The translations under genes and the position numbers were made by a program. The notes under the pieces were generated by a model. The model did not search any database. It saw only the letters and a program-made list of their open reading frames with translations, and was not told the origin of the DNA. This document shows positions 15,948 to 24,195 of a DNA stretch of 64,000 bases, one piece after another. Within the stretch, counting starts at the first letter, position 1; each line of letters starts with the position of its first letter. Source of the stretch: CAZJAH01 sp964544155 (GTDB taxonomy: Bacteria > Bacteroidota > Ignavibacteria > Kapaibacteriales > UBA2268); contig CAZJAH010000008.1 in assembly GCA_964544155.1 (NCBI GenBank), forward strand, positions 22,098-86,097, in the 5' to 3' direction.

Positions 15948-16250
15948 CATAGGTAAATTAATCAACTACTCTTGATCTGTGATGCAGCCAGGTTGGGCAC
16001 TGAAGATACAATAATATTGAACCGGGATTTAATAACAGCAAATGATATATAATATGACAATTCATGCAGAAATGTCATTCCTATTATCTCTGCCGCGTTT
16101 TGGGCTAAAGTGCCTCGCAGAACCAATACCGGACGATCGGGAGCGAACGCAAATAGCAGTCCTTTCCACAAACATTCTTTAGATTCTTCATTCCGCTCAG
16201 AATGATTTTTCTGCTACCAACAGTGGTTTACAGCCATCCCCTGCCCCCGG
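15948..16250. other. Gene-free stretch with repeat-like elements
   Basis: Between the cohesin-like gene and the end of purN. It holds an imperfect 25-base hairpin (16054-16078, ATGACA / TGTCAT arms with further pairing) and a CGCTCAGAATGA-type element at 16181-16205. A 69-codon minus-strand frame (15962-16171) exists but opens with TTG, has no ribosome site and no recognisable family. The stretch may be a decayed repeat unit. Confidence 0.5.
16181..16205 (-). repeat. Short interspersed repeat-like element
   Basis: On the minus strand it begins TCATTCTGAGCGGAATGAAG and ends AATCT. Sequences of this kind (TCATTCTGAGCG...GAAGAATCT) recur between genes in many bacterial genomes. Only one copy is present in this window, so repeat status rests on general knowledge. 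Confidence 0.4.
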
Positions 16251-16850
16251 CTAAAGTTTAATCCTGCCTTCGGCTATGCTTTGCAGCACTTGCGAATATA
16301 TTTCATGTTCGGTTTTAAGTACCCTTTCAGCGAGCATTTGCGGGGTATCTCCGGGCAGGACAGCTACTTTCTCTTGCGCGAGTATCCGGCCTTTATCATA
16401 TTCATTATTTACAAGGTGTACTGTTACCCCGGTTTCCTTTTCTCCGGCGGCGAGCACTGCTTCATGTACTTTAATGCCATACATTCCCTTACCGCCGAAT
16501 TTTGGGAGCATCGCGGGATGAATGTTCAGTACCTTATTTTTGAATGCTTCAAGAGCAGTATTGCCCAGTTTTCTCATATATCCTGCGAGAATAACCAAAT
16601 CGCTTTCGTGTTCTTTTAATGCTTCGATAATAGCCTCATCGTGCGATTTTTCATCCGGATAGCTTACCCTGCTGATATGATACCAGGGTATCCCTTCCTG
16701 TCTTGCCCTTTCGAGCGCCATTGAATGCGAATTATTCGATATAACTACAGCCGGAACAGCATCCAGCCTGTTTGATTTGCAATTGTCAATTATCGCCTGC
16801 ATATTGCTGCCGCCATGCGAAGCCAAAAACCCCAGCCTTAATTTTCCCAT
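16251..16850 (-). CDS. purN: Phosphoribosylglycinamide formyltransferase
   Basis: A 199-residue folate-dependent GAR transformylase that moves the formyl group from 10-formyl-THF to GAR in the third step of purine synthesis. The catalytic triad is visible as N109 and H111 (LNIHPAMLPKFGGKGMYG) and D152 (NNEYDKGRIL), matching N106, H108 and D144 of the E. coli enzyme. The phosphate loop SHGGSNMQAI is near the start. The gene begins one base after the stop of the upstream DUF2807 lipoprotein gene, so the two are translationally linked. No other pur genes are nearby. Confidence 0.96.
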   Translation of the reverse strand: MGKLRLGFLASHGGSNMQAIIDNCKSNRLDAVPAVVISNNSHSMALERARQEGIPWYHISRVSYPDEKSHDEAIIEALKEHESDLVILAGYMRKLGNTALEAFKNKVLNIHPAMLPKFGGKGMYGIKVHEAVLAAGEKETGVTVHLVNNEYDKGRILAQEKVAVLPGDTPQMLAERVLKTEHEIYSQVLQSIAEGRIKL

Positions 16851-17510
16851 TTAATCAAGTTCCGATATATTTCCATAACCTCTGATTTCAAAATCTGTTG
16901 AATCCGGGCCGCCGCTGTACATAATATTTCCGTTTCCATATATATACGCCCTTAGAATATCTGACGCGTTTGCGAAAATATTTCCGTATCCGCTAACGAG
17001 CGCGAAGGTACTTACCGTGGAGTAATCCCTTAGATTTATATTTCCAAAACCATTTATTACCGCGTAACTAGAATCCGCGCTGCCGCTCATAATTATATTC
17101 CCCGGCCCGTCAATAATGAATTCTGTAATATCATAATTAATATCGCCTTCGGATTGGATATTCCCTGAAGCTGCCATCCGGACGTACCTCAGGTTGGGTG
17201 CGCTGATGAATATCTTCATATCATCAGGACAAAGCGGTTTTGCGGTATTTGAGCCAATGAAGAGCGAATCCCCTTCCAGCTCTGTACCAATAAATTCAAA
17301 CAGATTCTTTTCGGTTTCCACTCGAATCGAATGATCGCCTTCTGAAATAATAAGGTTTGAGGGTATTTCTACCCTCAGCTTTTCAAATCCGCTTACATCT
17401 ATGATCTTTTCGCCTCTCTCGCCGTAACCGTTAAGACAGCGCCCCGGTGAAGGCCCCTGCGATTCACATCCCGCGATTATGAGGGTCAAAATTATTATTA
17501 AGCTTTTCAT
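16851..17510 (-). CDS. DUF2807 (GIN-domain) lipoprotein, putative adhesin
   Basis: A 219-residue protein with a lipoprotein signal ending in IIAGC (C15). The mature part matches the DUF2807 or GIN domain: a FEKLRVEIPSNLIISEGDHSIRVETEKNL opening strand pattern, then a right-handed beta-helix-like run of repeats built on G.GNI (PGNIIMSG, FGNINLRD, YGNIFANA, NGNIMYSG, YGNISELD). Such proteins are called putative adhesins in Bacteroidota, but their function is not known. It directly precedes purN with no gap; the functional link is unclear. Confidence 0.85.
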   Translation of the reverse strand: MKSLIIILTLIIAGCESQGPSPGRCLNGYGERGEKIIDVSGFEKLRVEIPSNLIISEGDHSIRVETEKNLFEFIGTELEGDSLFIGSNTAKPLCPDDMKIFISAPNLRYVRMAASGNIQSEGDINYDITEFIIDGPGNIIMSGSADSSYAVINGFGNINLRDYSTVSTFALVSGYGNIFANASDILRAYIYGNGNIMYSGGPDSTDFEIRGYGNISELD

Positions 17511-17691
17511 ATTATTTTTATATAAATATCATTAAGATATTAAACGCAGCTAATTTTATTATAATTTATGTTTTTTTCCTATTATTTAAAAAATTACAAA
17601 AGCTGCTGAATACAATATTATCATATAAACAGTGTTTTTAAAAGTTCATTACAAAAAACAGCGAATTCTTGAATAAAAAACGGATCAATTA

Positions 17692-18186
17692 ATGAAAATT
17701 CTTTATCTTCATGGCCTGGACGGCGCTCCCCGCGAGGATAAAAACGAAATACTCCTGCGTGGCGGCAATTCACTCATTGCACCCACACTCGATTACAGAG
17801 CTTTTGAAGGCGATATTTCACTATTCGAAGATATTGATTCACTCATAAAAAAAGAAAAAGCCCGGCTCATTGTTGGAAGTTCATTCGGCGGTTACATGGG
17901 ATTTTACCTGGCTGATAATAACCGAATACCCGCGATACTCTTTAATCCCGCGCTGCACAGCCGCAGCGTGAATGTGCCGGTAGTTGAATCCTGCACCGAT
18001 ACCATGAAGTATTTTATTCTGGGTAAATACGACGAAATCATCAAACCGGCTAAAACAAAAGAATGGCTCAGAGAAGGATATTACAATAATTACAGCATTA
18101 CTGAACTTGATTTCGGCCATTCGGTGCCCCTTGAAATTTTCGCAGAAGCAGAAAAGATTATTAACGAAATAAGAATTAAAAGATAA
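17692..18186 (+). CDS. YqiA/YcfP-type alpha/beta-hydrolase (UPF0227-like esterase)
   Basis: A 164-residue short alpha/beta hydrolase. Features are the opening LYLHGLDGAP, the nucleophile elbow GSSFGG (second serine as nucleophile, about S64), an acid in LGKYDEIIKP and the final histidine in DFGHSVP. This is the layout of E. coli YqiA, an esterase active on short acyl esters; the physiological substrate is unknown. Its stop lies three bases before the polA ATG, so the two genes form an operon. Confidence 0.8.
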   Translation: MKILYLHGLDGAPREDKNEILLRGGNSLIAPTLDYRAFEGDISLFEDIDSLIKKEKARLIVGSSFGGYMGFYLADNNRIPAILFNPALHSRSVNVPVVESCTDTMKYFILGKYDEIIKPAKTKEWLREGYYNNYSITELDFGHSVPLEIFAEAEKIINEIRIKR

Positions 18187-18189
18187 TTT

Positions 18190-21003
18190 ATGAAAAAACT
18201 CTATTTGATCGACGGCATGTCGCTTGTATTCAGGGCTTATCATGCCATGTTCAGATCGAACCTGACCAGCCCGGAAGGAATGCCCAGCGGTGCCGTTTTC
18301 GGGTTTATAAACATTCTCACAAATATGCTCGAAAAAGAAAATCCCGACAGGATTGCAGTGGTTTTCGACAGGCATGAGCCAACCTTCAGGCATGAAATGT
18401 ATGAAGCATACAAAGCTAACAGGGATGAATTTCCCGAAGACCTGGGGCCGCAGCTCGCGCTGATTAAGGAAATGCTCGATCACCTTAACATCCCAAGGTT
18501 AGAAAAGCCCGGATATGAAGCTGATGATCTTATCGGGACTTTATCCAACAGAGCTTCACAAAAGGGCTGGGAAGTTTATTGCCTGACATCCGACAAGGAT
18601 TTTTACCAGCTCGTTAATGACCATGTGAAAATATATAAGCCCCGGACAAAAGGCGAATTTGAAATTATCGGTTATGAAGGCGTGAAAGAAAAATTCGGCG
18701 TAAAGCCCCCCCAGGTAATAGATGTGCTTGCTCTCATAGGCGACGCCAGCGATAATGTGCCGGGAGTAAAGGGTATAGGCGAGAAAACAGCCATACCACT
18801 CATTCAGGAATACGGTTCATTAGAAGCATTATATGACAATCTGGATAAAGTAACAAAAAAAGCAGTAAAAACAAAGCTTGAGAATAACAGAGACAGCGCC
18901 TTCTTATCCAAGAAACTGGTTACTATTATCACCGATATCGAGTTGGATATTGACTACGAAGATTGCGTCTGGCAGGAGCCCAGCTATGAAAAGCTGGATG
19001 AACTTTTCGCTAAACTGGGTTTTAAGCAGATGAGAGAGAAATGGAGAGGGAAAGCAGGCGAACAAATTAAATTTCAGCTGGATATTGATGATGATTTAAT
19101 CGCGCGCTCAGCGTCGGCGGCAAAGATCAATACCATTGACGATATTGAAAAAAGCTACAGGCTGATTAAGTCAGAGCAGGAACTCGAATTGATGATCGAT
19201 AAGCTTTCAGGATATGATTTCTTCGCGCTGGATATTGAAACATCATCCCTGGATAGAGACAGGTGCGCACTTACAGGGATATCCTTCAGCGCGGAAGAAG
19301 GCTACGCTTACTATGTACCTGTGTATAATGACGAAGTATTATCAAAATTAGATGGCGACGGGCTCTTCGATGTGCAGCTCAATCCGAAAAAATGGGAACT
19401 ATCACTTCCCGCCGGAATGGTACTTGATAAATTAAAACCCATTCTTGAAAATAAAAATATAGGAAAATGCGGCCAGAACATTAAATATGATGTTTATATT
19501 CTGAGAAGATTCGGTGTAAAGGTCAGCCCGGTTATATTCGATTCGATGATAGCGTCCTATGTGATCAATCCTGATGAGAAACACAGTATGGACGCTCTCG
19601 CCCAAAAATGGATGAACTATAAGCCAATTCCTATCAGCAGCCTGATCGGCGAAAAAAAATCCATGCAGAAATCCATGGAAGATATTGACCCCGCGGTAAT
19701 TTCAGATTATGCCTGCGAAGATGCTGATGTCGCTCTGAAACTCAGGAATGTACTGGATAAAGCGCTAAGGGAAGAAAAGCTGGACAAGCTGGCTTACGAA
19801 GTAGAATTTCCAATGATAGAAGTCTTGAACGAAATGGAAAGCCGAGGAGTAGAGATAGATACCTCCGCGCTGGCTGATATTTCACAAAGGCTGGCTCTTA
19901 AAGCTCAGGAAATGACTGAACTTATCTATAAAGAAGCCGCCTGCGAATTCAATATCGATTCACCAAAGCAGCTTGGGCACATTTTATTCGAAAAAATGAT
20001 GATACCCTCTGTTAAAAAGACCAAGACCGGCTTCAGCACAGACGTACAGGTACTTACATCTCTGGCGGAAACTTTTCCCATAGCTAATTATATACTGGAA
20101 TACCGGCAGCTCGTTAAGCTAAAATCCACTTACGTGGACGCCCTGCCGAAACTTATTAATCCCGTAACCGGCAGGATACATACTACATATAACCAAACCG
20201 TCGCGAGTACAGGCAGGCTATCTTCAACAGATCCTAACTTGCAGAATATCCCTATCCGGTCAGACGCCGGCAAGGAGATACGGCGGGCGTTCATTCCTTC
20301 TGAAGGAAGAGTGATGTTCAGCGCTGATTACTCCCAGATAGAGCTGAGGATTATGGCCTACATTTGCGGAGACAGCCACCTTATAAACAGTTTCATTGAA
20401 GGGCATGATATCCACTCTGCTACGGCCTCCGTACTTTATGATAAACCTCTTGAGGATGTTACTCAGGATATGAGGCGGATAGCCAAAACTGTGAACTTTG
20501 GCATTATGTACGGCCTTGGAAGCTTCGGCCTGTCTCAAAGGCTCGGCCTTGGCAGAAAAGAATCTCAGGAAATAATCGATAATTACTTTGCCAAATATCC
20601 GGGTATCAGGAAGTATATTGACCTAACGATTGAAGAATGCCGCAAAAAAGGCTATGCCGAAACAATAATGGGCAGAAGGAGGTATTTCCCGGATATAAAC
20701 CATAAGAACAGGAACCTTCGTAACGCGGCTGAACGCGGTGCTATTAATATGCCTATACAGGGCACGGCATCAGATATGATGAAAATTGCCATGATTAATA
20801 TTCACAGGGAAATGAAGAACAGAAAATTCCGGTCTGATATGATACTACAAGTGCATGACGAGCTGGTCTTTGATGTTCTGCCGGAAGAGCTTGACGATCT
20901 CAAAAAGCTCGTAATAAGCAATATGGAATCTGCCCTGCCATTGGGTAAAGTGCCGGTAATCGCCGATACCGGCACAGGCAAAAACTGGTTCGAAGCTCAT
21001 TGA
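18190..21003 (+). CDS. polA: DNA polymerase I
   Basis: A 937-residue full-length Pol I. Residues 1-290 are the 5'-3' exonuclease (YKANRDEFPEDLGPQL, GYEADDLIGTL, GDASDNVPGVKGIG). Residues about 325-510 are the 3'-5' proofreading domain with its acidic residues kept (D348 and E350 in LDIETSS; NIKYDVYIL; YACEDADVAL), so proofreading is probably active, unlike in Taq polymerase. The polymerase domain carries D713 (SADYSQIELR), the O-helix RRIAKTVNFGIMYG and D890 (QVHDELVFDV). The enzyme fills repair gaps and removes RNA primers. It shares an operon with the upstream esterase and is followed by a hairpin at 21059. Confidence 0.98.
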   Translation: MKKLYLIDGMSLVFRAYHAMFRSNLTSPEGMPSGAVFGFINILTNMLEKENPDRIAVVFDRHEPTFRHEMYEAYKANRDEFPEDLGPQLALIKEMLDHLNIPRLEKPGYEADDLIGTLSNRASQKGWEVYCLTSDKDFYQLVNDHVKIYKPRTKGEFEIIGYEGVKEKFGVKPPQVIDVLALIGDASDNVPGVKGIGEKTAIPLIQEYGSLEALYDNLDKVTKKAVKTKLENNRDSAFLSKKLVTIITDIELDIDYEDCVWQEPSYEKLDELFAKLGFKQMREKWRGKAGEQIKFQLDIDDDLIARSASAAKINTIDDIEKSYRLIKSEQELELMIDKLSGYDFFALDIETSSLDRDRCALTGISFSAEEGYAYYVPVYNDEVLSKLDGDGLFDVQLNPKKWELSLPAGMVLDKLKPILENKNIGKCGQNIKYDVYILRRFGVKVSPVIFDSMIASYVINPDEKHSMDALAQKWMNYKPIPISSLIGEKKSMQKSMEDIDPAVISDYACEDADVALKLRNVLDKALREEKLDKLAYEVEFPMIEVLNEMESRGVEIDTSALADISQRLALKAQEMTELIYKEAACEFNIDSPKQLGHILFEKMMIPSVKKTKTGFSTDVQVLTSLAETFPIANYILEYRQLVKLKSTYVDALPKLINPVTGRIHTTYNQTVASTGRLSSTDPNLQNIPIRSDAGKEIRRAFIPSEGRVMFSADYSQIELRIMAYICGDSHLINSFIEGHDIHSATASVLYDKPLEDVTQDMRRIAKTVNFGIMYGLGSFGLSQRLGLGRKESQEIIDNYFAKYPGIRKYIDLTIEECRKKGYAETIMGRRRYFPDINHKNRNLRNAAERGAINMPIQGTASDMMKIAMINIHREMKNRKFRSDMILQVHDELVFDVLPEELDDLKKLVISNMESALPLGKVPVIADTGTGKNWFEAH

Positions 21004-21058
21004 TAGCAGCTTACTAAGCTGTGCTAGCTGAACGTCAAATAATTTACACCATCCCCGC

Positions 21059-21091
21059 CGGCTGCCTGCAATGTATCAGGCGGCCGCTTTT
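21059..21091 (+). terminator. Terminator after polA
   Basis: A 10-bp stem CGGCTGCCTG / CAGGCGGCCG (one G-T pair), 8-base loop, then CTTTT. It separates convergent polA and flagellin genes. Confidence 0.6.
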
Positions 21092-21124
21092 AGATTCCGG
21101 TTTTTATTTCCGCGGGCTTTTTTA

Positions 21125-22060
21125 CTAACCCTGTAACAGCTGCAGGAACGACTGCGGGTTCTGGTTAGCCTGTGCCAGCGAAACTAACGAGGCCTGCTGT
21201 AGGAACTGAGATTTGATCAGTCCGAGCTGCTCCTTGGCAACGTCAGCGTCTTCAAGCCTGGATATAGCAGCTTTGTAATTAACAATCTGATTCTGAAGCA
21301 GCTCTTCCTGCGAGGTAAGCCTGTTCGAAATACCTCCGAGGTAAGCGGCAACTTTATTGGCGTTATTCAGCGCGCTTGAAAGGCTGGTCAGAGTTGTTCC
21401 GATCCTGTCATCGCTGAATATGCCCAGATCGTCTGCAGTTACGGAATTCAGGTCCTGAAGGTTCAGCCCTGTAACGCCCGCGAACATACCCGTACCTAAA
21501 GCATTAACGTTAAAATTATCTGATTCAATATCATAATCCAGATTGGTATCAGTCATATCGATATTGAGTGAAAGCAGATTATTTGTTGCATTATAACCAA
21601 TAATAAAATTGGCTGTAAAAGTTCCGTCCAGCAGCTGCGCTCCGCCGAATACAGTCGAATCGACAACTGTTTGAATCTGCTGAGCCATCCTGTATGATGC
21701 TTTCGCCAGGGCTACTTTTTCATCCGTTCCTAAAGCTCCTGATGAAGCCTGAGCCGTTGCGTCCTTGATCTTGGTTACCAGGCCGTTTAAGTTATCCAGT
21801 GAATCCATGAGTATATTGGCCACGTTCTGGGCGTCGCCGACAGTCTTAACGGCTGCCTCCAAAGCACCGTTTCGTGCCTGCAGCGCCCTCGATGTTATAT
21901 ATCCTGCCACATCATCAGCGGCGCTGTTAATCCTCTTTCCTGTTGACAGCCGCAGCTGCCTGAGCGAAATATCCCTGCTCGCCTGATCCATTGAATTATA
22001 AGCGTTCATTGATGGGATATTTGTGCGTATTCTTGCTCCACCTCCAATCGCAAAAGGCAT
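21125..22060 (-). CDS. Flagellin (distal of two tandem copies)
   Basis: A 311-residue flagellin. The N-terminal D0/D1 helices (RQLRLSTGKRINSAADDVAGY, ARNGALEAAVKTVGDAQNV) and the C-terminal ones (EQLGLIKSQFLQQASLVSLA, NQNPQSFLQLLQ) are clear; the central part is short, so there is no large outer domain. It has the same length as the upstream copy at 22103, with nearly identical ends and a diverged middle (about 165-240). The gap between the two is only 42 bases, so they are probably one transcript. The start MPFAIGGGARIRTNI is shared. The protein is exported by the flagellar type III system; no export, hook or motor genes are in the window. Confidence 0.95.
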   Translation of the reverse strand: MPFAIGGGARIRTNIPSMNAYNSMDQASRDISLRQLRLSTGKRINSAADDVAGYITSRALQARNGALEAAVKTVGDAQNVANILMDSLDNLNGLVTKIKDATAQASSGALGTDEKVALAKASYRMAQQIQTVVDSTVFGGAQLLDGTFTANFIIGYNATNNLLSLNIDMTDTNLDYDIESDNFNVNALGTGMFAGVTGLNLQDLNSVTADDLGIFSDDRIGTTLTSLSSALNNANKVAAYLGGISNRLTSQEELLQNQIVNYKAAISRLEDADVAKEQLGLIKSQFLQQASLVSLAQANQNPQSFLQLLQG

Positions 22061-22102
22061 ATCTATCTTCTCCGAATTATTTTTAAATAATAAACCTGAT
22101 AT

Positions 22103-23038
22103 TTAGCTTTGTATCAACTGCAGGAACGCCTGGGGGTTCGCGTTTGCCTGAGTTAGTGATACAAGTGATGCCTGTTGCAGGAACTGAGATTTTATCAGTT
22201 CAAGCTGCTCTTTGGCAACGTCGGCGTCTTCTATTCTCGAAATAGCCGCCTTGTAGTTGGTTATCTGGCCTTTAAGTAAGTCCTCCTGTGAAGTAAGCCT
22301 ATTGACTATACCGCCAAGATATGAAGCTACCTTATTTACGTTATTGAGGGCTTTTTCAATACTTGTCAGTGTCCACTTAATGGCATCCTGCTCGAATATT
22401 CCGAGATTATCTGAAGTAACATCATCAAACAGCCTTAAATCAAGCCCGGTAACACCGGCAAAGTTTGATTCTAATAATGAACTGACATTGAATTCACCTC
22501 TTTCTACATTGAAGTCTTCATTATTTGAAGTCAAATCAACCGAAAGAGTAAGCAGGTTGTTGGTGGCATTACTGCCAATAACGAAATCAGCTGAAAAAGC
22601 ACCATCGAGTAGCTGACGGCCTCCAAATACAGTCGAGTCGACCACTGTCTGTATCTGCTGGGCCATGCGGAATGCAGCTTTGGCGAGAGCAACTTTTTCA
22701 TCCGTTCCGGTAGCGCCGGAAGCGGCATTTGAAGCGGATTCCTTAATAAGAATAAGCAGGTCGCTGATATTCTCAAGAGAATCCATAGAAATATAAGATA
22801 CGTTCTGGGCGTCGCCGACAGCCTTAACAGCCGCCTCCAAAGCCCCGTTCCTTGCCTTCAACGCTCGCGATGTAATGTAGCCGGCTACATCATCCGAGGC
22901 GTTGTTTATGCGTTTGCCTGTAGATAAGCGAAGCTGCCTTAGCGACACATCCCTGTTTGAAGTTTCCAGGGAGTTGTACGCGTTAAGGGCAGATATATTC
23001 GTCCTTATCCTCGCGTTTCCTCCTATGGCGAATGGCAT
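22103..23038 (-). CDS. Flagellin (proximal of two tandem copies)
   Basis: A 311-residue flagellin, paralogous to the next gene. Conserved parts include RDVSLRQLRLSTGKRINNAS, DVAGYITSRALKARNGALEA and EQLELIKSQFLQQASLVSLT; the segment around residues 165-235 differs (LSVDLTSNNEDFNVERGEFN). Divergence in both protein and codon choice shows that this is a real duplication rather than an assembly artefact. A GGAGGTG ribosome site precedes the ATG. The long upstream region contains a near-consensus sigma-54 box at 23161-23176. Two flagellins may be mixed along the filament or used under different conditions. Confidence 0.95.
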   Translation of the reverse strand: MPFAIGGNARIRTNISALNAYNSLETSNRDVSLRQLRLSTGKRINNASDDVAGYITSRALKARNGALEAAVKAVGDAQNVSYISMDSLENISDLLILIKESASNAASGATGTDEKVALAKAAFRMAQQIQTVVDSTVFGGRQLLDGAFSADFVIGSNATNNLLTLSVDLTSNNEDFNVERGEFNVSSLLESNFAGVTGLDLRLFDDVTSDNLGIFEQDAIKWTLTSIEKALNNVNKVASYLGGIVNRLTSQEDLLKGQITNYKAAISRIEDADVAKEQLELIKSQFLQQASLVSLTQANANPQAFLQLIQS

Positions 23039-23756
23039 TATTCACCTCCGTGTGAACAGTTATACATATTGGGATCCTTTGCCTTAATGATAAAATTTCT
23101 AAGCATTATTTCCCTTTACGGCATTTGTGCCTTATGGCATTTAAGCCGCGGAATTAATTTTACAACTAATATGCCAGATTCCGGGTTGCTTTCTCGACAG
23201 CATTTTGCTTAAGCCCGAAAAGGCATACTTTGCCGGAAACTTTTTAATGATATAATTATTCATAAAAACTAAGCCAGATTGGCACAAATGATATTCTAAT
23301 GGCATGGCTAAATTGCCTTTATCCCGCTGCAGATAAGGCTTTGAAGAATATTAACTATGTATTTTTCTGACTCAAAGCTGATTTTAACGGTTAGCTTTTT
23401 TCTGTTTATTTATATTCATTTGAGAAATTCATGGCTATAATTGGCCACAGCATAACCTTAGCATATTAGCTTTAAAGGGTTTAGTAAAATGATTTGAAAA
23501 TCAGCTGATTATCAAAAACAATGAAATCCAGGTTATTCCAATTGTAGATAATTATGCAGTCTGTTTTTATTGCTTCACCATTTTCTGGCAGCGTTGGGCA
23601 GATTTTCTGAATAGAACACAAATGTAAATAGGGCTATTATTCTGCTCGCATTAGTTATTCGCTTTCATCATAATCCTAAGCTCTTGCCAGGAAGAGGCTG
23701 CACCAGATCAAGCGATAAGGGTAATGCGGCAATTACAGGCCTGCTGCGCCTACCGG
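23039..23756. other. Long non-coding stretch upstream of the flagellins
   Basis: About 720 bases without a convincing gene. The first 300 bases are rich in TGGCA/TGCCA-type words and short dyads: GGCATTTGTGCC at 23120-23131, its inverse GGCACAAATG at 23281-23290, and GCCAGATT at 23173-23180 and again at 23273-23280. A perfect 12-base palindrome AATCAGCTGATT lies at 23499-23510. The stretch could hold regulator sites for the flagellin promoter; the rest shows nothing I can name. Confidence 0.5.
23161..23176 (-). promoter_or_regulatory. Possible sigma-54 promoter of the flagellin pair
   Basis: The minus strand reads TGGCATA-ttag-TTGTA, matching TGGCAYRNNNNTTGCW except for T in place of C in the -12 GC. 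The start would be near 23149, leaving a leader of about 110 bases before the flagellin ATG. The mismatch is in a conserved base, so this is tentative. No good sigma-28 site was found. Confidence 0.35.
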
Positions 23757-23807
23757 CTCTCTATATAAGTCGTAGGCTTCGGAGGATACTATCCTGATAT
23801 CAGCGAA
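23757..23807 (-). repeat. Displaced copy of the rimO 3' end
   Basis: Hand alignment to 28820-28870 (the last coding bases of rimO) gives 46 of 51 identical positions, including a run of 29 identical bases (23769-23797 against 28832-28860), in the same orientation. On the minus strand it encodes FADIRIVSSEAYDLYRE, against FADVRIVSSEAYDLYGE in RimO. The rimO stop codon is not preserved and no further rimO homology is visible, so this is a fragment left by duplication or recombination. Confidence 0.8.
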
Positions 23808-24027
23808 GGTCGGCGGTAAATACGGCTTCGCGGGGCGCACCATAGTGGAATTTCCAAAAGCGCTTTATTACCATTGCGAAAGCTATGTTGACTGGCTTGC
23901 ATGGGCCTCCATAAGAGAAGGAAACCCGGTACGTGGGTTCATTAACGAAGCCGCCGAGTTCATCGTTAAATTGCCTCAGGCAGATGCTAACATGGATCTG
24001 CGGCTGAACAAACGTGTATTTAATTAA
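23776..24027 (+). pseudogene. Unidentified gene remnant (C-terminal-like fragment)
   Basis: An 83-codon open stretch on the plus strand after an in-frame stop at 23773, with no ATG. It encodes a protein-like sequence with KVGGKYGFAGRTIVEFPKAL, CESYVDWLAWASIREGNPV and LPQADANMDLRLNKRVF. Residue use is that of a folded protein, not of noise. I do not recognise the family. The 5' part overlaps the displaced rimO tail, read in antisense. It is probably the broken remainder of a longer gene; a short genuine gene starting at GTG 23845 is the alternative. Confidence 0.4.
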
Positions 24028-24149
24028 ATATTTATCAAAGCCATGGAAAATCAAATCGAAAAATCATCGGAATTCCGGGAAGATTGCCTGATAAGCTGGA
24101 TGAGGTATTCGGAGGACTTCCTGAGCTTCTTAAAGAAGTAGGTGTATAA
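24024..24149 (+). pseudogene. Second gene remnant in a shifted frame
   Basis: Just after the previous fragment, in another frame, the sequence reads KIIGIPGRLPDKLDEVFGGL then PELLKEVGV and a stop, directly followed by a terminator hairpin. It looks like the true C-terminus of a gene whose body was lost or frameshifted. A competing frame from ATG 24043 (32 codons) is less protein-like. Family not recognised. Confidence 0.35.
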
Positions 24150-24176
24150 AAAAGGCCGCCCGAAGGCAGCCTTTTT
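24149..24176. terminator. Bidirectional terminator between the gene remnant and icd
   Basis: Stem 24149-24160 / 24165-24176 (AAAAAGGC-c-GCC / GGC-a-GCCTTTTT, one mismatch) with a CGAA loop; A and T runs on both sides suit both strands. It ends icd on the minus strand and the remnant on the plus strand. Confidence 0.85.
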
Positions 24177-24195
24177 ACAAAGTATTTTATTTTAA

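Noticed and set aside
15962..16171. 69-codon minus-strand frame between the cohesin-like gene and purN
   Set aside because: Opens with TTG, no ribosome site, no recognisable motif, and lies beside repeat-like sequence.
17881..18483. 200-codon minus-strand frame
   Set aside because: Fully antisense to the esterase and polA genes, which have clear catalytic motifs; a shadow of their codon pattern.
21125..23038. Tandem flagellins as an assembly duplicate
   Set aside because: The copies differ in many codons and in the central region, so they are real paralogues.
23281..23300. TGGCACA word as a plus-strand sigma-54 site
   Set aside because: It points away from the flagellins and no TTGC lies at the needed distance.
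23499..23510. AATCAGCTGATT palindrome as an attachment or operator site
   Set aside because: A single 12-base palindrome with no partner gene or second copy in the window; likely chance.
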